Shown: positions 22,628 through 33,992 of the stretch, one piece after another
Position numbering within the stretch: position 1 is the first letter of the stretch
Layout of the letters: the number at the start of each line of letters is the position of its first letter
Origin: Nosema muscidifuracis
Taxonomy: Eukaryota > Microsporidia > Nosematidae
DNA length: 64,000 bases
NCBI GenBank assembly: GCA_028335825.1
Contig: JAIOKI010000002.1
Coordinates: forward strand, 62,001 to 126,000
Reading direction: 5' to 3'
Program-made: the position numbers and the translations under genes
Notes under the pieces: generated by a model
The model's input: the letters and a program-made list of their open reading frames with translations, nothing else
The model's database searches: none
Told to the model about the DNA's origin: nothing

Positions 22628-23140
22628 ATGGATCAGTATCATACTATGAAAGAGAAATTTGATGAGTTTGTAGAACGTGAAGCTCCAGGGTCTATTGGGG
22701 CTGGGAATAAGGATAATACCAATATACATAATTGTCTTAAATTGTATGGAAAAAACTTTAAGAGCTATATGTGGTTTACAAACTTGATGAGTTACAAGAA
22801 AGTACTGGACGATGAAGCAAAGCAGTTTTTAATAGATAATCCTTATGTACATGATTGGATGGATGAGAAGTATAATGTAGTAGAAAATCCTGGTAAAGAA
22901 GAGGTGAAAGTCAAGAAAGAAAAAGAAGCTAATAAAAAGGTTTATAAATGTACGCTTGATAATTGTAATAGGCAATATAAGTCATCATTCGGATTGAAAT
23001 ACCATATGAAGGAAGGTCATTCAAAAAAGAAGCTCAGTATTTATAAGCCGTATGTGTGTAATGTAGAAGACTGTGGAAGAAAATATAAGAACAATAATGG
23101 TCTGCAATATCATCTTCGAACATTTCATAAGATTGAATAA
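22628..23140 (+). CDS. C2H2 zinc-finger protein (two fingers), paralogue 1
   Basis: This encodes 170 residues; CCC at 22617-22619 lies eight bases before the ATG. Residues 1-85 hold a conserved block with LKLYGKNFKSYMWF and FLIDNPYVHDW. A lysine/glutamate-rich linker follows. Two C2H2 fingers lie at about 105-130 and 138-165: C-TLDN-C then H-MKEG-H, and C-NVED-C then H-LRTF-H. Both carry five residues between the cysteine and the aromatic-rich core, as in fungal finger pairs of this type. The paralogue at 40383-40871 shares both fingers and the N-terminal block. Likely a sequence-specific DNA-binding regulator acting in the nucleus. Its target and exact family are not known. Confidence 0.85.
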   Translation: MDQYHTMKEKFDEFVEREAPGSIGAGNKDNTNIHNCLKLYGKNFKSYMWFTNLMSYKKVLDDEAKQFLIDNPYVHDWMDEKYNVVENPGKEEVKVKKEKEANKKVYKCTLDNCNRQYKSSFGLKYHMKEGHSKKKLSIYKPYVCNVEDCGRKYKNNNGLQYHLRTFHKIE

Positions 23141-23850
23141 TCTTCAACAGGTAATGTTTTTTTAATAAAACATTGTAATTGATTTATTTTATATTTCTTT
23201 TTTAGTTTGAGAGCTTTTTCATTTGACTTTTAAAAATTGTTTTGGATTCTAAGTCGGTATGTCAAAAATCTCACTTTTGTATTAGTCATTGATTTTTAAA
23301 AATTTGTTTATTCAGAAAATTTTAAATAATCAAATTTAAAAGAAAGGCTATTTAAAGGAGCTGATCATATCAGAAGGTTATCAGACTACTTTAAAGTATT
23401 CAAAACACCTATATATAAATCTAAATAAGTAAGATTTAAAATTTTACATACCAATAGTCAAGTAAAAGTGTTAAAGTTTTTACGTATTTATTAATGCGAA
23501 ATATAATTTAATTATGTTTTACATATATCATATAAAATACTAGCATATTCTTATAAATTTATTACTGGAAATATAAAAACGTTTTTATTTTGTAATGTTA
23601 TTAAATAAATTAAAAATTATTTATTAGTTTATTATTATTTTTTTCAAATAAACTTGTAAATATTAATTATTAAATTTTTTCAAAATAATTTCTGTTAAAA
23701 GTATAAATATTGATCATTATTATTTTCTTAACTTTTTTGTAATTAAATTATGTTAAAAATATATATTAGTCATTAATTGTTTTTTTAATAATTTTGTATA
23801 AGAAATAAAGTATTTTAGTACACTTTTGAAAAAAATAAACGAAATTTTAA
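23141..23850. other. AT-rich spacer between convergent genes
   Basis: It lies between the zinc-finger gene and the convergent transporter gene. No further gene seen. Confidence 0.4.
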
Positions 23851-25542
23851 TTAAGTTTTTACTGATGCAGATATCGATGGGTTTTCGGATTTTTCACTTT
23901 TCTTACTAAACATATCAGTATCGATTGAAGTATTGTCTTCGACTGATTCCTTATACTTCCGATTTAAATAAATTACTGAATTAATCCATATTATTACAAA
24001 AGTCAATACTAAAAATAACGAGATAGGTGATAATTTACGAACATCTCTTGTCTGAAATATATTTCCCATTCCCCATACAAAAAGAGAACCTAAAGATTTC
24101 CCTAATTTACCAAATACTCCATCAAATATTCCTTTATATCTAGCACGGTGAGAAGAATCAATTCTCATAGAAATAGCCTCTTTAGAAATATCAAATGAAG
24201 CATACTTTGCTACCTTCATAAGAGCTACAGCTATACATCCAAGATAATTTTCCAACCCTATTAATACGGTATCAGCAGTTGCACATATACTGTTCAAGAA
24301 GAAATTACGATCATTATTCGTACCAGGGTAATTATAAAAAGCTAATCCACATACTGATAACAAAGAAAATAAAGTAATTATTGGGCACATTATAGCAACA
24401 TAAATCCAACCTCTTGTCTGTATAAGCTTAGGGAAAGGTGATAAAAGAATGATCATTACCAAAGCAGCGGTTATTTGCTGTTCTAATGAAGTAAATAATA
24501 TCGAGTATTCCTTTGGTGTCTTATTATAAAATATAGCTCCCTTCGTCAAACTATTTTTGAAAGATGATTCTATCAGATTGGTAGATATACCATAAAACAT
24601 TACTATGCAAGAGATATTCATTAACAATTTAGAACCCATCATTTCTTTTAATCCTTCGCTAAATCCTACTTTGACTTTAGGTCCTTTTCTCATAAAGCTT
24701 TTCTTTATAAATATCGGAGTAGAGATTACATTCTGCTCTAGATGGAACTTTAAAAAATATATTATAAGAATTAGTATTCCGGAAAAGACAAAGAATCCAT
24801 TATAAATTTGTTCAGCAGTTTCATATGAGATATTTCTTCTATAATCAGCAAATTTGCGTGTTAATAAACCTGATAAGAATAATGCAATGTTTGAACACAC
24901 ATAAAATAAAGGTACGAATCTTGCTGATTGCCCAGGGGTAGTCAGACTATTAGCAAAAGTTAAGAAAAAATATGACAGGATTAAATTACCAAACATCTCA
25001 GACAATACATATACCAAAGATGAAGTCCATTCATTATACACAAGTGCCAATGATATGAGTGCATCATAGCCTCTTACTACACATTTCGAATCAGCAAATA
25101 TATCTTTGAAATAATTTGAATCTAACTGAAATAAATGAGAATAGGGTAGAAAAATAAGTCCAGTTGAAATAAACATAATACTGAAAATCAAGAGAAAATT
25201 ATCAAAGAGCTTAGTTAAAGGACAAGTCATATTAAGCTTCTGTATTAGACCTACAGAAAGTATTGTAATAGGAAGAATAATAAATGTCTTCAAGCAGTTA
25301 ATCGAAAGGGGCATCTGTTTACTCAGAACAGCAGCATCTTTGAAAACTCTTCCTACTGAATATATAAATGATATAAGTGTAAACATAAGTGCCATTATAC
25401 AAAACATTTTTCTCTCTGCTTTAGCTATTCTAAACATAGAAGACATACCTCTACCAGAATTAGCTTCCCGTTCAATTTCATCTTCTGTAGGCAATTCTGC
25501 TCTTTGAGCATTTACATTCATTGTATCTTTTTCTTCAATCAT
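23851..25542 (-). CDS. NTT: ATP/ADP nucleotide transporter (TLC/NTT family)
   Basis: This encodes 563 residues, the usual length for microsporidian nucleotide transporters, with about 12 membrane helices spread from residue 45 to 530. Recognisable family features include the N-terminal helix with FRIAKAERKMFCIMALMF and a first-loop DAAVLSKQMPLS (the equivalent of the conserved K-x-R region). The mid-protein loop carries GFSEGLKEM and SKLLMNISC, followed by Y-N-K-T-PKEYS. ISKEAISMRIDSSHRARYKGIFDG is the typical late motif in which an isomeric R-K/E pair occurs. The start is supported by GGGT directly before the ATG on the coding strand. These carriers, related to those of Chlamydia and Rickettsia, import host ATP across the parasite plasma membrane or serve the mitosome. 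Ends are soluble and acidic. Confidence 0.95.
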   Translation of the reverse strand: MIEEKDTMNVNAQRAELPTEDEIEREANSGRGMSSMFRIAKAERKMFCIMALMFTLISFIYSVGRVFKDAAVLSKQMPLSINCLKTFIILPITILSVGLIQKLNMTCPLTKLFDNFLLIFSIMFISTGLIFLPYSHLFQLDSNYFKDIFADSKCVVRGYDALISLALVYNEWTSSLVYVLSEMFGNLILSYFFLTFANSLTTPGQSARFVPLFYVCSNIALFLSGLLTRKFADYRRNISYETAEQIYNGFFVFSGILILIIYFLKFHLEQNVISTPIFIKKSFMRKGPKVKVGFSEGLKEMMGSKLLMNISCIVMFYGISTNLIESSFKNSLTKGAIFYNKTPKEYSILFTSLEQQITAALVMIILLSPFPKLIQTRGWIYVAIMCPIITLFSLLSVCGLAFYNYPGTNNDRNFFLNSICATADTVLIGLENYLGCIAVALMKVAKYASFDISKEAISMRIDSSHRARYKGIFDGVFGKLGKSLGSLFVWGMGNIFQTRDVRKLSPISLFLVLTFVIIWINSVIYLNRKYKESVEDNTSIDTDMFSKKSEKSENPSISASVKT

Positions 25543-27379
25543 ACCCTTAACTCAAAAACTTTTTTTTAATGGATCTTGTAAGATCATTTTTAATTAATAG
25601 GAGATATTTAACATTTAATTATGATTTTACAAGTATATTTTACAATTGAAGTAAAAACAGTTTATTTGATTTTTTTATAAGTTTTTTAATTAATCAAAAT
25701 GTTTACTGTAATTATTGATTAAGTTTTTTATTTTGAAAAAATAATTAATTTTTTTTTATTAGATATTATTATGTCAATGTAAAATAACTTACATATTTTT
25801 TATTTTCTTGAATTAAAATGATTAAAAGTATATTTTTTTATATCTGAAAAACAAATTGATTTTAAAAAATAAATACTTAGTAACGTTTTTATGATTAACT
25901 AACAACAAAAAAGATTTCTTTATTTTGATTTATTTTTATCTTTGTTAAGTTGCTTCTTCAGAACTGATTTCTAATTTAAGTAATGGACCAATCATATTAG
26001 ATGTATATTATTTATTGGAACAAAGTTTGATTTAAATATAATTCTTGATGTTTTATAAACTGGAACAAAGTTATAATTAATATTATTATAAAAAATAATA
26101 AAATCTAACTAAAATACTATGTATTGATTTTAATCCAATATTACAAATTTTTGAATTTAATTTATAATAAATAACGAATTAGTCATAAAAACGAACAAAA
26201 ATTGTAATAAAAATTAATATATTAGTAAAAAGCGTAATAGCATTTTTGAATTAAGTAATAAGTAAATATTATTTAATTAGAGAAAAGTATAAACTTCCAA
26301 AAATAGCTAATTACTCAAAAACTATTTGTAATAAAAATTAATTTATTATAGTCAAAATATGATTTCATAATAATAGTGTTGTAGTTTTAAAAAATTATCT
26401 TTAATTAATTTTACTTTTCGGCATAAAATTATAATTTTTGATAAAAAATTGAAAATTTTGTTTTTTATAAAATCGTTATTATGGCATTTGATTTTTGATT
26501 TTAATATTATAAATAGTTAGAAATTATTGATTTAAATATTTATAGAAAAGATACATAACGAATAAAAAATGTTACATTTAAAATAAATATTAATAACTTT
26601 ATTATCATTATTTATAGTCAAAATTTACTTTTTTAATTAAAAAATGACATAGAAATCTTCCATAACTTTAGTTTGCTATGAAAAGTCAAATAATGTATAA
26701 AACATGTGTAATATGATCTAAATAAGTAATTGAGCTTTGAAGTCAATTGACAATTAAAACTGCTAAGAAAAGTACTTTACTAATATTCAACTCTGATACA
26801 TATAGCAATATTTTGACTTATATTATTATGTGTTTATATCAGTATATTAATTTTGTATAGTTTTAATCAAGTAAATTATAATATAATAATTTAAAGAATA
26901 ATTAAATAGATCAAATATAATTTTTTATGAGCATTGTTGAATATTTGATTGGTTTTATTGTTTAAACTCTACTAAAAAGTATAATCAGGTTTTTAATTTG
27001 TTTGCGATATTTACAAACAATAATTAAATTATTAATACAAGATGTTATAGATTTATGCATATACAAATTGTATTCTAGGTAAGAATTGAATTTGATAAAG
27101 AAGATAACGTATTAAATGAATAAATTTTTAAAGTTTATAGATATTATTATACCCTTCTTTATATTTATTTATACCTTGTTGATATGATTCACAGTTCATT
27201 ATATAAAATACATATATTCACGTTTTCTAAATTATATTATTTGACTACAGATTTATATTCTAATTCAATAAATTGACTAACATATTAATTACTGAATCAA
27301 TTAATATAATTTGTAAAAGATATTGCATATGGACTTGGCATAACTAATAACGGATTTTGAGAATAGTATTCTAGCATAT
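25543..27379. other. AT-rich spacer
   Basis: 1.8 kb with no credible gene or repeat. Confidence 0.4.
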
Positions 27380-28520
27380 TTCAGTTTATGTTCCAGACTG
27401 CACTTTCAATAGTTGAAAGATTAAGTTATTATCATTTTTTTAGCATAAAATTCACTTTAAGTAACTTTTGTGGAATATGATAAATGTTAAAGAGTTTTCC
27501 TTGGCCTGATTTTCTGAATTCTCTCGAAAAAACCCTCAAATATTTTTAAAAGATTACTGAAAAAAATAGTCATTTTCTACATAATATCTAGCATTCGTGA
27601 TTATAAGTGATAATACTTTATTAAAGAAAAAATGCTATCCAGTGATTTAAAATGTGTTTCTTATACTTGAAAACAAGAAGAATAAGTTTTTATTTGTTAA
27701 TAAGCCAAATAAAAGATGAAGAGATACCAATATATTTAAAACATATTTCCAAAGTATCTTAAAGTTCATTTTAAAAGATAATATTAACAGAGAAATTCTT
27801 AAGTTGGATTTAATTTGTAATCATAAAATTTATTCACAATTGAGTATCAAAAATAGTAATGTACGAAGAGATTAGAGAATAAGAACAATTATATGTATCA
27901 AGATGCAAAATCTAACAATAAATGAAACTAATTAGGTTTTTAAAGAGATCGATTTAGAATCAAACATTAGTACTAAAAATAATAATTTATTTAACCTACA
28001 ATTAGTTTTATGATACCATGAATCGATGCTGTAAAAGACACGCTTTATTTATATAACACTAAATAAATTAGTAACCACTAGAAATAATTAATATAAATCA
28101 ATTTATGTTGACTGATGAAAATAAATCTATAAAAATTATGGAAGAATTAAAGACAAAAGAAAAACATTCGCAAAATCTTTATGATAATTAATAATATTTA
28201 CATCATTTTAGTTTTTCTATATAAGTATAAGTCTAGAATTATTCCGTACTTAGTAATGTAACAAATTTCTACCGCACATATAAAAAAGTGATAAAGTTAG
28301 AAAGCTAAACCAGGTCATAAATTAAACTGATTCTAAAAGCCTGACTATAGACAGTCGCAGAAGACTTTGCAGTAAAGAGGTAGAAACTAAATGATTTAGA
28401 CCTAAAACAGAAAGTTATATTGAGTCTTTAAAGGTTGCCACAGTGATTTATAGATAAGAACAAATATTCAAATAAAAGGTTATTAACATTGTTTCTATAA
28501 AAATATAAAATTATGATATC
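27380..28520. other. Possible decayed coding-like stretch
   Basis: Somewhat higher G and C and purine content on the plus strand, with short protein-like runs broken many times. No family recognised and no ends defined. Confidence 0.2.
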
Positions 28521-28531
28521 TTCCCTGCAAA

Positions 28532-28703
28532 GTAACATTAATTTATATGCTTGTTAAATGTACAACTAAGATATTTTATCCTTATCAAAAATTGAAATAA
28601 AAATGTAAATCTTTTTTATGTAACATTAATTTATATACTTGCTAAATGTACAACTAAGATATTTTATCCTTATCAAAAATTGAAATAAAAATATAAATTT
28701 TTA
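28532..28703. repeat. 88-bp tandem duplication, two copies
   Basis: GTAACATTAATTTATAT starts both copies, at 28532 and 28620, and both continue through TGTACAACTAAGATATTTT and the following bases with only a few differences. It lies just downstream of the small gene on the minus strand. Confidence 0.85.
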
Positions 28704-28739
28704 AAAAAAACCTAACATCAAATCCAAATGATTTATTAA

Positions 28740-29000
28740 TTACCTAAACAAGTTATTATCATTAACAAAATAACTAAATTTCTTCACTACTCTGTCATCA
28801 CGTCTTCGTGATATATAACGAAAATGTGGCTTATTGATATTATTTTTAAAAATAGGGTGTTCGATCGATGATTTTTTAAGCTTATGATGAAATTTTCGAT
28901 CAACTGATCTCATATCTTTAAGATTTGTTGAGAAATCCAAACCAAGTAGCAAACAAGTAACTGCTTTGTAAAATTTATCTTCTTGATTTTCAATGCGCAT
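28740..29000 (-). CDS. Small basic hypothetical protein
   Basis: This encodes 86 residues. The ATG at 28998-29000 has GGG at 29018-29020 (CCC on the coding strand) 17 bases upstream. The protein is basic, rich in K, R, H and N, with ISRRRDDRVVKKF near residues 63-75. There is no signal peptide or membrane helix. The signal at the start and a protein-like composition argue for a real gene. Its surroundings are a decayed stretch and a tandem duplication on one side and the split secreted-protein gene on the other. A nucleic-acid-binding role is possible from charge alone, but nothing specific is seen. No family recognised. Confidence 0.5.
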   Translation of the reverse strand: MRIENQEDKFYKAVTCLLLGLDFSTNLKDMRSVDRKFHHKLKKSSIEHPIFKNNINKPHFRYISRRRDDRVVKKFSYFVNDNNLFR

Positions 29001-29653
29001 TCTTAAAATTAAAGGAAGGGTACGATTTTATTAATAAGCTTAAATTAATCACTTAATTTAAATTATATAAAAGAGTGATTAATAATAATTTAAACAATTA
29101 TTAGTAAATAAGTGTAATTTCGAGTTTTTAATTTAGCTTGTATTTAGTTTAATTAAAAGTTTATAAAAATATTTGATCAATAAACAAATGACATGCTGAA
29201 ATGATTTATATTAAATTCATATTATTACTGCATTTTAGTAAATAAATCTAATAAAAATGTTTGCACTTTGTTTGTTTGATGAATTTTATTTTATTAAAAA
29301 TATCAAACTTTCGAATTAAACTGTCAAATAAGAATTATTAGAAAATGATTAAGTAAAAATATTAATAAGATTCAAATTTTGATCAATCATTAGTAAAGAA
29401 TAACTTTAGTTTTTATAAATGAATAAAGTAAATTTAACTTCTACTGAAATTTATTATAATAATCAAATTACAAAACTTTAAAATTTTAGCAAAAAAAATA
29501 CTTTTAATTAATCAATTAGAATTAATTAGTTGCTTTTTAAAAATACAAAAAAATAAATTTATTTAGAGCTTATGTGATAAATATACAATCAAAAGAATTA
29601 ACTATTTAGTTAATTTATCAAATTAACTTATAAATTCTAAAAAGTCGGTTCTA
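29001..29653. other. AT-rich spacer between divergent genes
   Basis: Upstream sequence shared by the 28740-29000 gene and the split gene starting at 29660. No gene seen. Confidence 0.4.
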
Positions 29654-29659
29654 CCCTAA

Positions 29660-30136
29660 ATGAATATTCTTATATTTGTGTCTGTCATAAAAGCTTTTGC
29701 TCACATTCATATTTATAAGTCATTGTCAATTAATTCAGTTAAGCGAGTTTATGTGACAGTACATGATTTCTATGCAAAGGATATATCTATGAGCAATTAT
29801 TTGATGTTATTAACTGATAAAGATGAAATAGATATTTTTCATAAGAAAGCAAAAATACATTGTTACAGAGGCTGTTCGTACTCTATTTTTTATTATACAG
29901 TGCCAAGTAAATTATGTAAAGATTGTTTAGAAATAAGTTTTATGATGGGATTTGGTTACGCAACGAAAGTAGTAGTTTTGATTTTCTGTGAAAGCGATGA
30001 TTTCGAATTTGTTTGTTCTTTTGATATACATAGTTTTTTTATAATCGAAAATAGGTTGAATAGTTTGTTAATAAATATATCAAAATTTGATGGACTAGAA
30101 AAATTTATAGCTAAAAAAGAGATGATGATTACATAA
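29660..30136 (+). CDS. N-terminal part of a frameshifted secreted/membrane protein
   Basis: This encodes 158 residues; CCC at 29654-29656 lies three bases before the ATG. The first 14 residues (MNILIFVSVIKAFA) look like a signal peptide. The rest has a possible extracellular domain with cysteines in CYRGC and C-KDC around residues 73-93. The frame ends at 30134-30136. However, a second open frame beginning at about 30119 overlaps its end and continues a plausible protein with a C-terminal membrane anchor. The switch point coincides with an A6 run at 30113-30118, so a single-base slip there would make one type I membrane protein of roughly 390 residues. Whether this is a real mutation, a sequencing error or frameshifting in the cell cannot be told from the sequence. 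Confidence 0.6.
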   Translation: MNILIFVSVIKAFAHIHIYKSLSINSVKRVYVTVHDFYAKDISMSNYLMLLTDKDEIDIFHKKAKIHCYRGCSYSIFYYTVPSKLCKDCLEISFMMGFGYATKVVVLIFCESDDFEFVCSFDIHSFFIIENRLNSLLINISKFDGLEKFIAKKEMMIT

Positions 30137-30822
30137 AAGTGTTGATTGATGAGATTAAAAGTATAAACAATAGTTTATTTTTCTTGAAAACAAAACTGGT
30201 GAGGAGTCTCAAAATATTAAACTATTGCGAGAAACGAATTTATGAAGAAGAAACAAGTCTTATGGGTTTCACATGTAATAATGAAGATTGCAAAATCTCT
30301 GAGTATGATAAACTATACAAAAATATTGAAAAAACACAATCTTTTTTCAATAAGGCTATTGCATTGTGGCTGTTACTTAAAGAAAAATTTTATTGGAGAA
30401 ATATAATTAATTTATTTGATTACAGAAATTTTGATATGGACAAAAATTACTACAACGAAGTGAAAGAAAAATCTTCTATTTGTGATGAATATCATAACTC
30501 TTCTTCTGACTCTTTCTATTCAGCTCACGATTTAGAAGATTCTCATCTTTCAACATTGACGGGAGTTTCCAGTGTACAAGCTGAAAATTCTGAAGAAGAT
30601 GATATTACACAAGAGGAGGATTCTAATACTTTTTCAAAAAAATCTCGTCAATCTAAAAGTCATTCAAAGACTAGAAAAAACTCTAAGGACTTATCAACTA
30701 ATATGCATGGAGGAGGAAACGTAGAAAACAATTATAATTGTAAGGATACTGATAATTCGTTATTATTTATTTCTATTATTGTTGTTTTAGTATTACTTTT
30801 GATTTTTTATTATTACGGATAA
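30119..30822 (+). CDS. C-terminal part of the same frameshifted protein, with membrane anchor
   Basis: The frame is open from just after a TAA at about 30112 and has no ATG or CCC signal of its own near the beginning (a GTG at 30139 is not a credible start). This is why I treat it as the continuation of 29660-30136. The helical region carries CEKRIYEEE and a CNNEDC motif near the front. A long serine/glutamate-rich segment follows (SSSDSFYSAHDLEDS, then KKSRQSKSHSKTRKNS). It ends in a hydrophobic helix (LLFISIIVVLVLLLIFYYYG), a C-terminal membrane anchor. The acidic and serine-rich stalk before an anchor resembles surface proteins. No family recognised. Confidence 0.6.
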
Positions 30823-31213
30823 AGATGATTTTATTAAACTTTTATTAATTGAAAAATATGACTTTTTTTGATGTTTATTATCAAAAAATGATTAAATGAA
30901 TTTAGGTCGATTTTGACTTCAATTTTAATGCACTTTAAAGAGAAATTAAATTTTACATAATCCAAATATATTTATGATGTAAAATATTATAAAATCAAAT
31001 TTAAAATTATTAGGATTTTCGATACTATTTATTTAACTAATCTTATATAAGCCAATTAAATTTAGCTTATTGATTAAGAAATATCAAAATTGAATTTTTT
31101 ACTTAACTAAAGTATTAAACTATTATAAAGAATAACATTTAGTTTAATTTCCTGTTCTGATAATATAAAATCATATTAAATAAATTTAATTAAATTAAAT
31201 GAATTCTACTACT
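30823..31213. other. AT-rich spacer between convergent genes
   Basis: No gene seen; it must hold both 3' ends. Confidence 0.4.
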
Positions 31214-32599
31214 CTACATAGCATCATAATATAGGTCAGATTCATCTTCACACAATTCTTCTTGTAAACATTGATTACGACAAACATCTTCGAAGTTATT
31301 ATCCTCACAGCTAACAAAATTCGATTCTGATGATGAATGAGATGTACTTATAGAATTTATATCTAAAGATTCTTCTTGTTCATTCAATAATACTGGATAA
31401 TTAGAAAAAGGACCTCTAATAAAACTTCTGGTATTTTGCAATCTGTATAATCCTTGCTGAGATATATTTCTGAATCCTATCAGTTCATCTTGAATTATTT
31501 GTGACCCACCTTCGAAATTCGAAAATTCTTCCTGTAAAGATGAATCTATTGAATCATCAGAATTAACTTCTTCTATTTCCGTAGATCCTGCATACCATCC
31601 CTTAAAAGCACTAATTCCTTTATTGATTAAACCAAAAAGCCTTGATACTCCTTTCTGAATCATATTTGATGATTCTCCTTCTGTTCCAACCAAATCTATT
31701 AAATTATTAGTATTAGATTTATTAACTTCTTGCTCTTGACTAAAACAACTATTGAGTTTATTGACTCCTTTGCTTATCAAATTCCCTATTCCTGATACTC
31801 CGGTATTTATTAAATTACACAATTCCGATAACTCTCCCTTAATTGTAGTACTTATATCTGATACCACGTTGTAAGTCAAACTTCCTAATCTTGATATCCC
31901 TTTCAAAATTATATTTGATGGCTCTTTTTCAACTGGTTTATGTTTACCAACAACCGTCACAACAAATCGTATTCCAAGATTTTCAAGCAGTCCTTTCTTT
32001 TCTTCAAATTCATCACTCCTTTTACAGAATAATTTTTTTACCTTAATCAGTAATTTTATACCATTACGAAGTAGCATAAATTCCATAGTAGAAAAAAATC
32101 CATGCTCTTTTATATCAGACACTATTTTACTGATGAATGATCTAGCATCCTTAATATAATTACGAGTGATTAAATTAAAAACAAAATCATAAATTTTCTT
32201 TGGAATACTAATTAATCTCTTCTCAGCAAAATTTTCTTTCTCTTCTTCTTTCATATCCTGATAATTATCAGTAGCTTCTACCTTTATCCTTGTATCTTCT
32301 AAAACTGGCCTTGGATGATGTATAACGGGTAATCTTCTAGTCTCCGACTTTGTAAGCTTCCTAGGCTTATACTCTACAACTTCTTTCTCTCTTTTGCAGG
32401 CATGTAAGCTTACATTGTAATAGTGGAATGCAATTGTCAAGACAGATGTAAGTAGCATTATAGTCTTCCAAGTAAACATCACCTCTATTTCACGGTCGAT
32501 CCTTCTCAATAGACTTCTTATAAATATGTATGACCTTTTTACATACCTTCTTATGATACTGTATAACTTTCTTACATGTAAAACAAATAGAGTTGTCAT
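31214..32599 (-). CDS. Hypothetical membrane protein with internal repeats and acidic tail
   Basis: This encodes 461 residues. A basic N-terminus (RKLYSIIRRYVKRSY) precedes a hydrophobic helix at about residues 45-63 (TIMLLTSVLTIAFHYY), so it is likely a type II-like or signal-anchored protein. Residues 230-340 contain degenerate repeats of a G-[VI]-[SN]-[RK]-[LI] unit (KGISRLGSL, TGVSGIGNLISKGVNKL, KGVSRLFGLINKGISAF), predicted as amphipathic helices. The last 110 residues are acidic and serine-rich (EEVNSDDSIDSSLQEE, then SSSESNF and CEDESDLYYDAM). No CCC or GGG signal precedes the ATG, unlike most genes here. No known domain; the repeats could bind membranes or self-associate, but that is inference. 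Confidence 0.65.
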   Translation of the reverse strand: MTTLFVLHVRKLYSIIRRYVKRSYIFIRSLLRRIDREIEVMFTWKTIMLLTSVLTIAFHYYNVSLHACKREKEVVEYKPRKLTKSETRRLPVIHHPRPVLEDTRIKVEATDNYQDMKEEEKENFAEKRLISIPKKIYDFVFNLITRNYIKDARSFISKIVSDIKEHGFFSTMEFMLLRNGIKLLIKVKKLFCKRSDEFEEKKGLLENLGIRFVVTVVGKHKPVEKEPSNIILKGISRLGSLTYNVVSDISTTIKGELSELCNLINTGVSGIGNLISKGVNKLNSCFSQEQEVNKSNTNNLIDLVGTEGESSNMIQKGVSRLFGLINKGISAFKGWYAGSTEIEEVNSDDSIDSSLQEEFSNFEGGSQIIQDELIGFRNISQQGLYRLQNTRSFIRGPFSNYPVLLNEQEESLDINSISTSHSSSESNFVSCEDNNFEDVCRNQCLQEELCEDESDLYYDAM

Positions 32600-33545
32600 A
32601 CTTAATTAAAAAGAAGAGTATAAATAATAAAATTCGATATTAAATTAAAAATGATAAATTCCAAATTTTCAAATTTTGATGATGTAAAAGTTGATACTAA
32701 ACTCATTTATATGCTTTGTATAGACTACAGATTTTTAGTTATTACAATTAAAGGTTTTGAAAATTTTGACATTTATTTGAGAAAATTCCAAAATAGAAAG
32801 AAGAATATTCTGCAAAAAAAATAAATTTTAAAGTTTCATAATATTTAGAATATTCGATTTTTAATTAAAAGAATTGATATTTGTATTTATACTGTATATT
32901 AAAAAAGTCAAATATTTAATAAATTAAAAAAATACTCAAGTATTTAAGCAAACTTTGATTAGTAAATAATAAATAAAAATCATACTATATTTTCAGTAAT
33001 AATTTGTATTTGTATTAGTCATTTTCGTTTTTATAATGTATTGTAATTAAATATTTAAATAAATACTGATTAATTAATTTAAGAAAATATTCAAAATTTT
33101 AAATTCATTTTCTAAATTTTTAATGTGTTATATTTCTATAAGAGCTATAATTTACCAAAGTAACTCTAATCTGACAATTATATGTGAAATGATGTAAAGA
33201 ATTGCTTATAAAATTTTGAATTTTGATACTAATTATTTAAAAAATACGTAATAAAAATTAATTTGATTAAAATGTTTTCCAAAAATCTTAAGATTAAATA
33301 AACGTATTTACAAATTTAATTTATAATAAAGTAAATATTCTTTTATAAACTGATTTAGCATAATTATTTCTAAAATTAAATATAGAATTTAATTGATACT
33401 ATGTCATTATAGAAGAAATTTATTTAAATTTTTCAAATCTTCTTTGAAGATTCTTCTCTGTTAAAAAGTTTAATACAAAGTTTTTTTGTTTATATTAAAA
33501 ACGTTAAACATTAATCAAAGTCATATTTTTAAATAATTTTAATTC
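32600..33545. other. AT-rich spacer
   Basis: No gene seen. Confidence 0.4.
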
Positions 33546-33992
33546 TTACTTCTTGAGATAAGAAGGTTTTTTAGACTTACACAATCTATCAAGATAAATT
33601 TTGTTTTCTAAATACTTTATATATTGAATATCACAGATGTTCCCATCAAAATAGTCATAAATTACTAGTCCATAATTCTTATATAATTTATCAACATCAT
33701 AAATCATTCTACTAAAATTCGTATCAAAATATCCTGGTAAACAACCATCAAATGCTGTACTACATCTCGGCAATCTTGATATATCTAAACTATGGCAAGA
33801 ACTCACTCTTTCTGAATTAAAATTGTATCTGGAAAACAAATTAGAAATTGAATTTATCTTATTTTCGAGAAATGAACAAGATTTTATTTCTTGAGTGTTG
33901 ATCTTTTTGATGTCAATTATATCAGTTTCTAATCCTGAGCTGGAATCAATGTTTAAATTAATATCTTTGTTTGTTTGTTTATCAACTTTCAT
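33546..33992 (-). CDS. Hypothetical protein, 148 residues
   Basis: The start ATG (33990-33992) has GGGG at 34009-34012 (CCCC on the coding strand) 16 bases upstream. Residues 1-60 are polar and probably unstructured. Residues 65-140 look folded, with SCHSLDISRLPRC, FDGCLPGYFDTNFSRM and YDYFDGNICDIQYIKY and four spaced cysteines. There is no membrane helix. Codon use and start signal support a real gene; no family recognised. Confidence 0.55.
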   Translation of the reverse strand: MKVDKQTNKDINLNIDSSSGLETDIIDIKKINTQEIKSCSFLENKINSISNLFSRYNFNSERVSSCHSLDISRLPRCSTAFDGCLPGYFDTNFSRMIYDVDKLYKNYGLVIYDYFDGNICDIQYIKYLENKIYLDRLCKSKKPSYLKK

